This document shows, one piece after another, positions 13,201-24,456 of a stretch of DNA of 64,000 nucleotides (positions within the stretch are counted from its first letter, which is position 1; the number at the start of each line of letters is the position of its first letter). The notes beneath the pieces are model-generated. The model ran no database searches. It saw only the letters and a list, made by a program, of their open reading frames with translations, and was not told the DNA's origin. This DNA comes from Metridium senile (taxonomy: Eukaryota; Cnidaria; Anthozoa; Actiniaria; Metridiidae), in NCBI GenBank assembly GCA_949775045.1, contig OX459102.1, positions 7,525,073 to 7,589,072 on the forward strand, read 5' to 3'. A program made the position numbers and the translations under genes.

Positions 13201-14327
13201 GCTCTTCGTTCCTTTGGGGGAGAGGGATAGGGAACTAGTGGTAAAGCATCTGGTATGTTCCTGGTATCTCTCAGGGGTAATAACAGAATCAGCGATTTGG
13301 GGATTGTTAAAGCACAGGTGAAATATGTTGAGAAGCACAATAAAATGTGTCTATTTGTATTTTTTTTGCTTTCGGTGCTGTATGGAGTTATGGAGCACTT
13401 GAGGGTATTTGGAGATACTCTTAGCACTTTTCTCGTTTCCTACAAAAAATGTCCTCGTTTTTGCACTAAACGCACGCGCACGTTTTCTATTTCCTTACGT
13501 ATATCATTAGCCTCGAATAATCTACTACACTCTATAGGGGATGATGCTGAAAGGTCAACATGTTTTAAATTAATTCCTTTGTTTTTGGTTTAGCCCTTTT
13601 ATTCAGAAGAAGATGAGAATGAGGACCTTCCTTTATTAATTGAGGAAGGTTCAGTCATGTTTAAGAGAGCTGTACTATGGTCGAGCATTGCCTTAGGTGT
13701 GGCTTGTATTGTTGGAGTCTGTTGGCATATCTTGTTCTACAAATGTAATCGAACAAATAGAGGTACATAGAAAATGCAATATATAAAATGTTCTTTATAA
13801 TGAACCCTAAATGTACATGGTCTAGCTAGTCCAAATGGGTTCTTTGTTTGCTTGTTTGTTTGTTTGTTTTGATTGTTTCTTTGTTTGTTTGACTGTCTGT
13901 CTGTCTGTCTGTTTGTATGACAATGCTTTCCAAGACAGAAGTAGATTGTTACCATGCAAACATTGTGCTATAAAAATAGTATTTAAAAGATATAAATTAC
14001 AACCCCAAAAATGTTATACATTAAAAGAAGTGATAAATATCAAAATACATAAATTAAATAAATTGATAAACCCGAGTAAAATATATAAATTCTCGACAAT
14101 GTGCTCCATTAAAAATACTTTCCTAAACTTTAAAAATTCTAAACTTTTCAGTTCAAAGCGGGAAGAACGAAAACAGTCTTGTTACAAAGAAGGAGTTGAA
14201 AGATTTTGCAGAAGACTGGCATAATGATGTCACCACGTTGCTGTCTGAAATAAAGGATCGCCATCAGAAAGAGTTTTTAAAACTTCACGAACTCAAACTT
14301 GAATCGGCAAAAGAAAGGATCGATTAG
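1223..14327 (+). CDS. SEA-FN3-iGluR-like potassium-type channel, upstream tandem copy (5' partial, disrupted)
   Basis: Exons inferred: 1223-1338, 4831-4898, 5518-5660 (SEA); 6777-7070, 7373-7673, 8119-8421 (three FN3); 8956-9179 and 10482-10724 (S1 and M1); 11164-11258 and 11924-12080 (pore and inner helix); 12300-12370 and 12703-13009 (S2); 13594-13762 (M4); 14152-14327 (tail). Every boundary matches the downstream paralogue exon for exon with the same phase. The signal peptide, EGF-like, mucin and TSP1 exons lie upstream of the window. The selectivity filter reads TTVGYGDRRP. Two single-base insertions relative to the other copy break it: one makes TAA at 7651-7653 in FN3-2, the other ends the tail early at 14325-14327. 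Splice sites and all other frames are intact, so it is either a recent pseudogene or a good gene with assembly errors. Family knowledge: iGluR-like receptors gate ions at the plasma membrane; potassium selectivity is inferred from the filter. Confidence 0.8.
2369..2461. repeat. Foldback inside the TTAA element
   Basis: The two arms (TTTACCGGCTAGGAGGTC and GACCTCTAGCTGGTAAATA) are imperfect inverted repeats around a GCCCGAG loop. TATAGTGAAAAACT pairs with AGTTTTTCACTATA in the inner stem. No coding capacity. Confidence 0.7.
3717..3960. repeat. Array of short hairpins sharing one loop (ATTGTGA)
   Basis: About ten tiny stem-loops lie in a row. Several share the loop ATTGTGA or a variant while the stems change as pairs: GGGG/CCCC, GCGAGG/CCTCGC, AGAGG/CCTCT. 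Examples are GGGGATTGTGACCCC, CGAGGATTGTGACCTCG and AGAGGATCAAGACCTCT. It lies inside the TTAA element and not in the downstream copy. Function unknown. Confidence 0.6.
5311..5451. mobile_element. 141-bp TA-flanked foldback MITE, copy 1
   Basis: The ends GAGTACAGACACTAAAAGTGTG and CACACTTTTAGTGTTTGTACTC are inverted repeats flanked by TA on both sides, as in Tc1/mariner-type MITEs. Near-identical copies lie at 16042-16182 and 25199-25339. It sits in the SEA intron before exon 5518-5660, at the same place as in the downstream copy, so it predates the gene duplication. Confidence 0.75.
5995..6092. repeat. (GAAT)n microsatellite
   Basis: Uninterrupted GAAT tetranucleotides in the intron before FN3-1. 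The downstream copy has the same tract at 25885-25992, slightly longer. Confidence 0.95.
7650..7653 (+). other. Frameshift and in-frame stop in FN3-2 of the upstream copy
   Basis: The upstream copy reads GAGAGTGTTTAATGGG where the downstream copy (27541-27556) reads GAGAGTGTTAATGGG. The extra T turns the Asn codon into TAA in frame at 7651-7653 and makes the exon 301 instead of 300 nt. If real, the product would stop before any transmembrane segment and be a secreted SEA-FN3 fragment. Confidence 0.85.
7738..8070. repeat. Degenerate CATT/CATC-rich tetranucleotide tract
   Basis: Imperfect ATTC/ATCC repeats fill most of the intron between FN3-2 and FN3-3. The paralogous tract is 27637-27985. 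Confidence 0.9.
10770..11035. repeat. Phased decamer array (GCGAGTTTAA-like)
   Basis: Degenerate tandem units of about 10 bp (GCGAGTTTAA, GCGAGTTCAA, GCGAGATTAA) in the intron between M1 and the pore exon of the upstream copy. Confidence 0.85.
12125..12285. repeat. Short 27-bp minisatellite (about 6 units)
   Basis: Units of the form TATCTACCAACGTGTACTTTACGCA plus two bases, in the intron after the inner-helix exon of the upstream copy. The same intron of the downstream copy carries the expanded array. Confidence 0.9.
14312..14327 (+). other. Terminal-exon frameshift in the upstream copy
   Basis: The upstream copy has one extra A in the run after the LESAK codons. The frame therefore ends at TAG (14325-14327), about 14 codons before the stop used by the downstream copy at 40942-40944. 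The lost codons (RKLFNNLGTFKQR in the downstream copy) remain recognisable in the DNA after 14327. Confidence 0.75.
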
Positions 14328-15500
14328 GAAGTTGTTTAATAACCTAGGTACATTTAAACAACGCTAAAACTAATACTAGCATCTTGGACGATGAAAATTG
14401 TTATCAAAAAGAGATTTTAAAATTTCACAAAATCAAACTTGAATCTGCAAAAGTAGGGTTGATTGCGAAGGTGTTGAGTAAACATTGTACATTTAAACAA
14501 CGCTAAAACTAATACTAGCATATCGGACGATGAAAATTGTTTTTAAAATCAAACTTGAGTATGCAAAAGTAGGGTTGATTGCGAAGGTGTTGAGTAAACT
14601 TTGTACATTTAAACAACGCTAAAACTAATACTAGCATATTGGACGATGAAAATTGTTTTTAAAATCAAAGTTGAGTCGGAAGGATTGATAAACTTGTCAC
14701 GTTTAAACAACACTGAAGCTAATGCTTGCATATTGGACGATGAAAGTTACTAAGGCTAGCAATTCTGTCAATAGGAGCTGAATCAGTAATCTGACTTTAT
14801 AGGAATCGACGTGAACCGACTTTATATGACTTTATATAATTTGACTTGAAGTAAATTGATTTGACTTTATATAAATTGACTGTAACTGAACTAGGTTAGT
14901 ATTTCTGTAAATTTCTGAATCTGTAATCTGATTTTATGTCAAATGATTTGAACGATGTCAAACTTAATTATTCGACTTACACTTGGCTTCAATTCAACTG
15001 AATTTATTTGATTTTGTATATATATTGACTTGAACAGATCTAGGCTTACCATTCTGTAAATTAAATAGAGTGAAGATGAATCTGTAATCTGACTTTATGT
15101 AAAAAAAATTTGAACCAAGTCAAACTTGATTTGACTTAGACTTGAGTTTATTTGACCTCAATTGAAATGACCTCAATTGACTTGAATTTAACTAAATATA
15201 TTTGATTTAAATAAATATTATTTGATATTTAATATTATAATTAAAAGAATGTAACCTTAAACTGAAAATTTGTACTATGTCTTTCTGTTAATTACGCAAC
15301 TGTATTAATTTGTTACAATAGAGTAACTATACAAAGCACGATGCATGTAATATAGAGCAGATTTCGTATAAAATGTCAGTGCATGCAGTGTAATGTGCGT
15401 GCTTTGCCGCGACCGTGACGTTTCTAGAATTTTGATATAAGCCTTGTCGTGCCTTGATCGCTTTCGTGCCATGAGCTTTTCATGTAATAGATCAAACACG
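14328..15500. repeat. 3' flank: repeated terminal-exon fragments, then TTGACTT-rich repeats
   Basis: From 14328 to about 14750 the end of the last exon and its 3' flank recur about four times in decaying form (ACATTTAAACAACGCTAAAACTAAT, TTGGACGATGAAAATTG). From 14760 to 15240 there are degenerate ATTTGACTTGAACTGA-type repeats. Both match the downstream flank at 40945-41840, and homology resumes at 15290-15490 against 42480-42670. No gene seen. Confidence 0.75.
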
Positions 15501-15608
15501 AGAAAGAGCCGTCGATATTCATCCACGGAGAAGGTAGTTGAAAATAAAATGAGGCGCAGCCGAGATTGCGAACATACGTCTAATATTAGTGAGAGGTCTC
15601 ACCATACC

Positions 15609-15701
15609 TACCCTGGGTTCCAGAGGCTCTTGAGGGGATTGGGGCGAGACCCCCGTTGGGGAGGCGAAAAATCCTCTCTAGAGCCTCTGGAACCCAGGGT
15701 A
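15609..15701. mobile_element. 93-bp foldback MITE with 9-bp target duplication
   Basis: The arms TACCCTGGGTTCCAGAGGCT and AGCCTCTGGAACCCAGGGTA are perfect inverted repeats. CACCATACC flanks both sides (15600-15608 and 15702-15710). A 9-bp duplication fits Mutator-like MITEs. Confidence 0.8.
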
Positions 15702-15710
15702 CACCATACC

Positions 15711-17371
15711 TGGAAAAAAGAAAAATGAGTATTACGCTACAAAAAAGCAATCTTCAAGAAAATATTCCAACAAGAAAGTCATCCTCTAAGAGCTATTCTA
15801 CCAGTGCGCAAATTCACAATTTACACTCTTAGAAATGAAACATGTCTTAAACCCGAAGTTCGTCTTATTTCTTCAAAATCACTTGTACATTTGTTATTAA
15901 AACTAATTACTTTTCTCAGATAAAAACCGGTAAATAATAACCTAGGTCTTTATATTATCCATCAATAGCGGCTTTTGCATTTAAAGCGGGGACAAATTAT
16001 ACTTTAGCACTTGTCAATGTGTTATTGAGAAATGACTAGTAGAGTACAAACACTAAAAGTGTGCAACATAAATAACACTAAATATTGCTAAATTATGCAA
16101 ATTCTTTTGTTCTCTATTGTTTAATCAACACTATTTAGTGGTAAATAGTACAAATTATTGCACACTTTTAGTGTTTGTACTCTAGTGCAGGGGGCTATGG
16201 CTAACCTATATATACTTTACAAGAACACAGGGATTTCATGGCCACATCACTACACTTGTCAATGCCGAAACATGTATAAAAATTGAGAAGTGTTGTTTAT
16301 ATTATAAAAACTTGTCAATGTGTTATTGAGAAATGACTAGTAGTTCAGAGGGCTATGGGTAACTTATGTTTACTTAACTAGAACACAGGGATTTCCTGGC
16401 CACATTGCCATATTTCTCAATGTGTTATCTTAAGAAATGACTATATTTCAACGTTTAAGTTTTGAAATACAGAACAAGAAGGCTTGCCAAATGCACATTT
16501 AGTTTTCTGAACTTATCCATAATCCTTTGCGCAACTCCTTTCCACGGGTGTCAAACGTTCTCGGAAAGGGTGCATAAAATTCATCTAAAAGTAATCTAAA
16601 AGCATGAAATTAATGAAATGAAACTACTTTGAAAACCAATTGATCCATAATGACTTTTGTTATGTTTTCCTTTTTGATTCGAAGTGAGCGGCTTCACAAT
16701 TAAAAAGGTTATTAGAGAAATTATAGTTTGCAACCACAATATGATTTTTACTTATCAAAAGAACAAATGATATTCTACCATCGATGTATATTAATTATTT
16801 TCTATATACTTTTTTAAAAATGTTTACTTAACTTTATTTTATATTTGTTTACGGTGTTACGAATTTAATTCTATTACCTACTGCACTTGTAATAGTTTAC
16901 TGGCTGGTTTTCATTATTTTTCAAAAAGCTGTGTTACATCAAAGTTTCTTGACGAGGGAGACATTCCATGAGCAGTTGTTATGGTAACTCAAGGAACACA
17001 GAAATAAAATATGGAATACGGTTTTGGCATCTTGAACACTAATGAAATACCCCAGTATGCATTCCATTTTATTAAAAAAATCATTAAGTTTTCTTTTCAC
17101 ATAATTGCAAATTGTCGAAAGTTAACTTTTTTATTTTTGTTCAACTTTACCATTTTATAATACCATTAAAGTTCAGGCAGGCAATTATAGATCTCCTACA
17201 CTGTATGAAAAACCGTTGGAATTACATTTTCACGCGACTTAATGGAATTATTCATGAAGCATGACAGCAGAATCTCTATCAAGATGAATATAATTGATGT
17301 TATAAAGGCAGATGTGAAAGTTTTAGAGATCAGTAATCAGTAAAGTTGTTGCTCTTGAGAAGCTAAGCAAG
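15711..17371. other. Intergenic region between the tandem channel genes
   Basis: No gene seen. It holds the TA-MITE at 16042-16182 and two related blocks at about 16190-16290 and 16310-16440 (sharing ACACAGGGATTTC and GGCCACAT). A block at 16851-16930 resembles the tandem unit at 61095-61455. The downstream promoter should lie just before 17372, but I could not assign core elements. Confidence 0.6.
16042..16182. mobile_element. 141-bp TA-flanked foldback MITE, copy 2
   Basis: Same family as at 5311-5451, with TA at 16040-16041 and 16183-16184. It lies between the two channel genes. Confidence 0.75.
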
Positions 17372-20300
17372 ATGCGGTTACAAATATCGATATTTTGTAT
17401 CGTGGCAATCTTTATTCCTTGTAAAGGTAAAAAACTTTGTTTTTGTCTATCTTCCTTTGTACTTGTACACTTTTTTGGTTTCTTGATTTCATTTTTCTCT
17501 TTCTTTTTAATTTCATTTGTGTTCTTAGTTTAGTTTTCCTATTCTTTTTCTCTGATTTTTTTTTTAGTTTTTCCTTTAGTTTTTCTTCCCCTCATTCCAT
17601 TGGTTTTTCGTCTTTTCTCCTGGCCATTTTTGCCATTTTTTCTGTTCTATAATTGTTTTTCACTTTTCTTTCCATTTCACAGTATTTTTCACGATTACTT
17701 ATGTCATCAGTTTTCATTGTTTTGGTTTCTCAAAACCGGCGCTTTCCCCAAACATGGGCTATCACCCAATATCCCATGGTTGAGTAGCCAATGAGAGCCC
17801 TCGAAGACTCGGCCTCGTGGGCTATTGACCCGTAACCCATAAGGGCTTCGGTTCTAATTGTTAAATATATCCTACTTGGTTTAAGGCTGCTGTTTTAGCC
17901 GTTTGTTTCTTTTTCCTTCAATTTTTTTCGTTCGTTCTTTCTTTTCTTTTATTTTTCATTTGCCTTCCTGCTCTTTATTTTTAATTCAATCAGTTTCAGA
18001 AAGATTAATATTTTTTCCTAATTTAGGTCTGGAGCCTTGTTTTAGTGCGACAAAGTTTACTAATACTCTACGTGCCAATCAGTGGTAAGAACGCATTAAA
18101 ACCCTATTTTATTTCATAAATACACCTTGTTTACAGCGGAGTGCAATTTCTTTAGCCGAGGTCATCTAAACAAAATTACCCAATCACGATCGACAATATG
18201 AACAATATAATGTCATGCCCTGCAAGCAGAAGCTTCTTTTCCATCGTACCGTGCCCTGTACGGTGGACAATAGACCGATCCAAGGTTATTGCCGCCATCT
18301 TGTAGGGGGTGCAGAACTACTGGGGCGAGCAGTAAATGTATGTAACTTTGAACTTATATAACTCCACTGGAAATTGCCGAATGTTCAATATAAACATTTC
18401 ATATCAAAGATACTATGCATGGCTAAACCTGAGATCAAACTAAGGTTGTTAAATTATGCGAAACGTATGTAAACGGCGATTTCAAATCTCCCTATATTTA
18501 CTGTGTAATTCTATATCGCTGAAACACAGTGTTTGTATGTAAATCTAAAATATTGATTACAGAGCCTGTAGCTCGTTTCCCAGCGCTATTTTTTGGATAT
18601 GTTATTAACAAATGCAAAACCTTTGATATACAATTTTAACTTTGAAAATCCAATGGATTGGAAGAAAAAAAAGTACTTTCAAAGTAGTCCAAAATCACAT
18701 ACATTTACTGCTCGCCCCAGTAATTCTGCACCCCCTACAAGATGGCGGCAATAACCTTGGATCGGTCTATTAGCCTACGTTAGCAGGGAATGTCATTTAC
18801 CGTTCGGTTTACCGTTACTCATCGATAGATCGATCAAACGCATTTGGACCACTAGGTCAAATAATGGTAGAAATCTCGCAAACAGCCGTTTTTTGCCTAA
18901 AAGTGTGACCAGGCGGAACGATTTTGACAGTAAAGTTTGGAGCGTATGAATGACTCATCGACCTTTTAAATAATTAGATAATGAAATATACTTTTTTACC
19001 TTCTTTTTTTAGGTACAAGTTTTCGGATGATGTGATGGTCATGGCAGGAAGTCCTCCGACTCCTATGGACTTAAAACACTTTTTTGGCAGATCTATCAAG
19101 TATATTTTGGTCGTCAATGGGACTCATCCTCGACGACTGAATCGGGTTAAGCGAGATTTGTTGCTTTTAGAACGTAAATACAATGAACATTACGATTTCA
19201 TCGTGACAGAAGTCAATGTGACAGTGGAAATCATACGATGTTTTATAACAAATTGGGCATTTTCCTACACGTACTTTATCTACAATTTCCCGTTATTACA
19301 TTTTTTTGAGGAAAAGTACAGTATTGGAATGAAAGAAGGTAAGTTTTCTCAGTGTTATTACTTCTGTTTTTGTTTGTTTGTTTGTTTGTTTGTTTGTACG
19401 TTTGTGTTTTTGTTTGTTTCAATTGTTTGTTTGTTTCAATTGTTTGTTCGTTTGCTTGTTTGACATTATTTGTTTCAATCATATGCAATATTTGAAAATA
19501 CCTTGGGACACTAATTACGGCAAATTTTGCTGCTTTTCCCCCTCTCTACCCTGTTAAGGCTTGAAGTCTGTAATGCTTGTACATTGTAAAGTCCAAGCAA
19601 CATTGATTAGGGAGAAGAGGGTTTGATAAACCCAACTCTTGAAAACAAAACTCTTGTTTTTGAAAATCAAAGCCGGGTTGTATGTGTTGTATCATAGTTA
19701 GTAGAGGGAAATGGTTAGGAAGTCCTTTGTTGTATGTTTTTGTACACTTTTTTTCAAGCGTGACCGTGCATAATCTTTTGTTTCGCAACTGTTTTAGCCA
19801 TATTGGATACGTCTGAGTGAACAGACCAAAAATCAGTATTTTGGCTGTTGCTTCAAAATACTCAAAGATTTAGAACAAATATTACAATATTCCTTACAAT
19901 AATCTCATAGAAAAAGTTCATGTTGACTCATTTTGCAATTTTGATTGGCCATAAAGAAAACGTTGTGCACGGTCATGACCGGTTCAACTTCGAAATGCAA
20001 ACAAAGAAGTACAACAAAAGGCTTCCTAACCAGTCCCCTCTATAAACTATGGTTGTATCGAAGTCCGATCTTGTAAAAGAACAAATGTCCCAACAATTTA
20101 AATTTGAACATCGTTACTTGTTTGTTTGTTATTCCTTGTTCGTTCGTTCGTTCGTTCGTTCGTTCGTTCGTTCGTTCGTTCGTTCGTTCGTTCGTTCGTT
20201 CGTTCGTTCGTTCGTTCGTTCGTTCGTTCGTTCGTTCGTTCGTTCGTTCGTTCGTTTGTTCGTTCGTTCGTTCGTTCGTTCCCTCGTTCGTTCATTCATT

Positions 20301-23300
20301 CGCACATTAGTTAGTATATTTGTTTGGTTGTCTGTTTGTTTTTGTTTGTTTTGTTTCCATTTGAACGGTAGTTTTGTAAACGAAGATGTAGTTTATTTTT
20401 ACCTTTTATTCATCTTTTTTCATCTAAGGCTCTTTTAAATGTGGACCTCATGGTATCAACGAGTATTACCGTGGATGGAGATGTTCCTGTGAAGTTGGAT
20501 ATTCTTCAGTTGATAACACATGCATTGAGGATACCCACATTATCACAACGACAACAGCAGCAGCAACAACAACAACTACAACTACAACACAAGCAACAAC
20601 AACAGTAGCAACAAATACAACAACAGCAGCAACAACAACAACAGCAGCAGCAGCAGCAACAACAACAACAGAAACAACAACAGCAGCAGCAACAACAACA
20701 ACAAAACCAGAAACAACAACAGCAGACACAACAACAACGTTAACAACCACTACACCACCAGCAACAACAGCACCAGCACCAGGAGAAACAACAACAACTA
20801 CAGCAGCAGCAGAAACAACAGCAGCCACACCAGGAGAAACAACAACAACTACTACACCACCACCAGCAACAACAGCAGCAGCGCCAGGAGAAACAACAAC
20901 AACTACTTCAGCAGCAGCAACAACAGTAGCAACAACAGCAACAACAAATACAACAGTAGCAACAACCGCATCATGGTCTGGATGGGGCAGTTGGTCTACT
21001 TGTGTGCCGTACAAATGTACCAAAGGACACAAAACTCGCATGCGTTATTGCCGCAATGAATTTAAAAATCTAACGGATAATGAATGTCGCGGCAGAAGCA
21101 TTGGACACAAGAATTGTGAACCTGATTTTCAAGGTATATACAAATATAGATACACAATACAATTTATTGTTCCTTAAAATACAATCATTTGTCATTTACA
21201 TAGGTAATGTAGGGTATGTAGAGTGCACTAACCTCAATAATTTTGAAGCCAAATCAGTAATTAGTTTCCATATTACAAGTATCTTAACAATAACCTACAA
21301 GTTCTTGAAGAGAATAATGATTGTCAGTACCTCGATTATTCGTGTTTGGATGTATGCCCATGTTTTAACAATGTCGATCTTCCATGTTTGAGAATATTGA
21401 TTATAATCTGTGTAGATGCATGTTTACCAACTAGACCCTGATAACAGGGTGGACTCGTGCCTAGCTGAATCAAAGGCCACCTATGGCCAACTCGTGGATC
21501 ACTGTTAGAACATTTTGAAAGCGCTTAGTTTTTAGACCACTTTTAATGTTAACTTTGTTGGATATAACTTAAAAAATCTCAGAACATTATGAAAATAATG
21601 AATGTTAGCATATTGAAAAGACAAGGAATTGATTTCAAACAAATAAAACTTTATTTATAACAGATTTGAAATTTATGTATAAATCTTAATTGTAAGGCCA
21701 CAAGTTCCTAACCTCTATTAAAGGATATCTTTGGCGATGTTAGGCGATTTTAGCAAAAAATCTCTTAAATTCTTAGGCGATGTTAGGCGATTTAAGGCGT
21801 TCTGGGCGATGTTATGAACCGGAGAAGGCCGATTGCACATGTACATTAACTATTAAAAAGATGAATTATGTTTTGAAAATATTGATATTTATCAAAAAAA
21901 GTATAATTATATAATAGTTACTTGTTTCTTTGCTTTGATGGCAGTTTGTATTGGAATAATCCAGCTTTCATGTCGTTGTTTTTATCTACCTTGGGCTCTT
22001 GACCTTGCTGATCAATCTGCTTTCTGAGAATTCGAGGATCGAGTTGGCTCGAGTATCAAAATCGGTCTGATATGTTTTAGAAAACCTCTTTTCGTAAAAA
22101 CGTTAGAAAATAACAGCTTGCAATTGTATAATGTCTTGAGCAAACAATATACCCAAAACCAACGCTGATTTGGAAGAGTAAATCGATGTAGAAGTACGAG
22201 AAATCCGAATAAATTCGTCTTCAAATCCAATTAAGATGGCGATTTACTTGGGCTTCCTGTGGTATTTGGGCTTCCTGTGGTACAATACCTCGTGCTTTGA
22301 ACTAGTCAGCCATTTTTAAGCCGTGTCTGGGTGCACGTTTTAAAATTCAACGTAAACAAATTGATAAAAAATTATTTACAATGCAGTATGTTTGTTTTTG
22401 TTATTTTTACGTGTCTTTTTTTGAGTTGTTAGACTCCTCAATCATTCTGAGCATGCGCGAAGGATCGAATATCTGATTTAGTGACCTCTCGCATATAAAT
22501 AATTTCGCTTAAAAACTTAAAATTAGAAAAGATACACCATTTTTACGTTATTAATTATAAGTATGCACTCGTTGTTGGTGATAACTTTTATTTTCGATTA
22601 TATACTGAAGTGTCCCACATGGGAGGTTAGAGCGATTATTTGGGGTATAAATTTTAAACTAACACATTGACTACATAGTGAAAATAGCTTTGTGAGGTTA
22701 GAACGTGAGGTTAGTCTTGACTACGTCATTACACAAGAAACCCTATTGGGAGAGTAGTTGTATGAAAGATGATGTAATGCATTATAGTGAGGTACGCTGA
22801 CCAAAATCTTGGGGCTCAAAAGTTTACACTGACGGTCTAGTGAGTGAGCGAGTGAGTGAGTGAGTGACACTTCCGGTTTAAAAGTCCCATCCCAATAACT
22901 CGAAGATCTTCGATCCACGAGTTAAAAACGTCACTGATGATTGTAAATTTGCTGCGAACTAAGCTTTTTATAAAAGTCAGATTATTATATTTATTGTTCA
23001 ACCATATACTATTTTATGGCTGCGAAAACAGTATTTCATGTAGTGGGATGCAGGGGCGGATCCAGGGGGTGTCCCTAGGTTCACAGGACACTCCCCTACG
23101 TCGCACCTACTCGTATTTACTCCTTTGTGATTTATAATAACAGTATATTATATATTGTATATTCTCCTTTTGACACACCCCTCTAACGGACATCAGCTGG
23201 ATCTGGACACCTGACACATTTCTGGATCTGCCCTTGGCGAGTATTTAGATTTTATTTATCGACTTTGAGTATAATAATAATTTTACTGTCACTTGCAACC

Positions 23301-24320
23301 TTATATTTTTTCTTTTCGGGTTCCATATTTGAATACATCTCCCGTTTTATTATTAATTTGCATCTTTTGTTTGTTTAATTTAGATTTCGTTAGAGTATTG
23401 TGTCTTTCCTTATCACTGGATATTTGAGAACTGGAAAGAGAATAAAATACATATTTTGCATCACATTGGGAGCTTTGTTCTTTTATGTCACAAAATGTTT
23501 TGACATCGGTTTTGATTCGATAAAATATGTCCATTATGTTTATGTCTTCGTAAAATGGCCGCCTTGATTATTCAGATTGTGTGTTTCAAAGAATGCTGGG
23601 TTTTAGCGCCTCGCCGGGGCCGTAAATGTAGTAGTAGGCCGGGGCACGAGTAATAATATACACTTTGTTCAACTGAATAGCACAAGCAGAAATTATCTAG
23701 CCCAGTTACTTGTAATGTATTTAAATTGGACTTGTTTTCTAAATAATTATTTAGAAAATGTGAGTACTTTCACATGCGTGTCATTGTAATATAATCAATT
23801 ATGTTGATAACAAGTTTCATTTTCAATACATTATCAGCACAAAACCAGCATTCATTTCAGTCTCGGCTAGAAGCGTGTTGTTAAGCTGCTACAACGTTTT
23901 TGGAAATAAGTGTTTCAACAATACCCTCCATGTTTCTTTTCGTTTTTTGAAGGTCCAGTACAAGGCATGTACGAGTATTTTAATGCAATGATGTTTTGTT
24001 TTTCAGCACTTAAACTTGGTGTCAATTTTAAACTGCGCCTTAAAGGTATGGACTGGGATCCAGTCCTCCTCAACAATACAAGCGCGTTAGCCAATAATAT
24101 CACCAAGACGATTTGGAAAAAGGTAAGCCGATTGATCTTTGACTGAACATTTTTATTATATCATTATTGTCATCGTCATCATCGTCGTGTTCATCATTAT
24201 TATGAAATTATTATCAAAGTTATCGTCATCATCATCGTTATCATTTTACAATTATTATCATTATCATCACCATCATCATCAACACCTCCACCACCATCAT
24301 AGTTATCCGGCATTATAAAT

Positions 24321-24353
<33 letters not shown>

Positions 24354-24393
24354 AACACCACCACCACCATCATAGTTATCCGGCATTATAATT

Positions 24394-24456
<63 letters not shown>

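Noticed and set aside
20466..21041. 191-codon Val/Ala-rich minus frame
   Set aside because: Complement of the Thr/Ala codon runs in the mucin-like exon; the plus strand has EGF-like and TSP1 signatures and splice sites.
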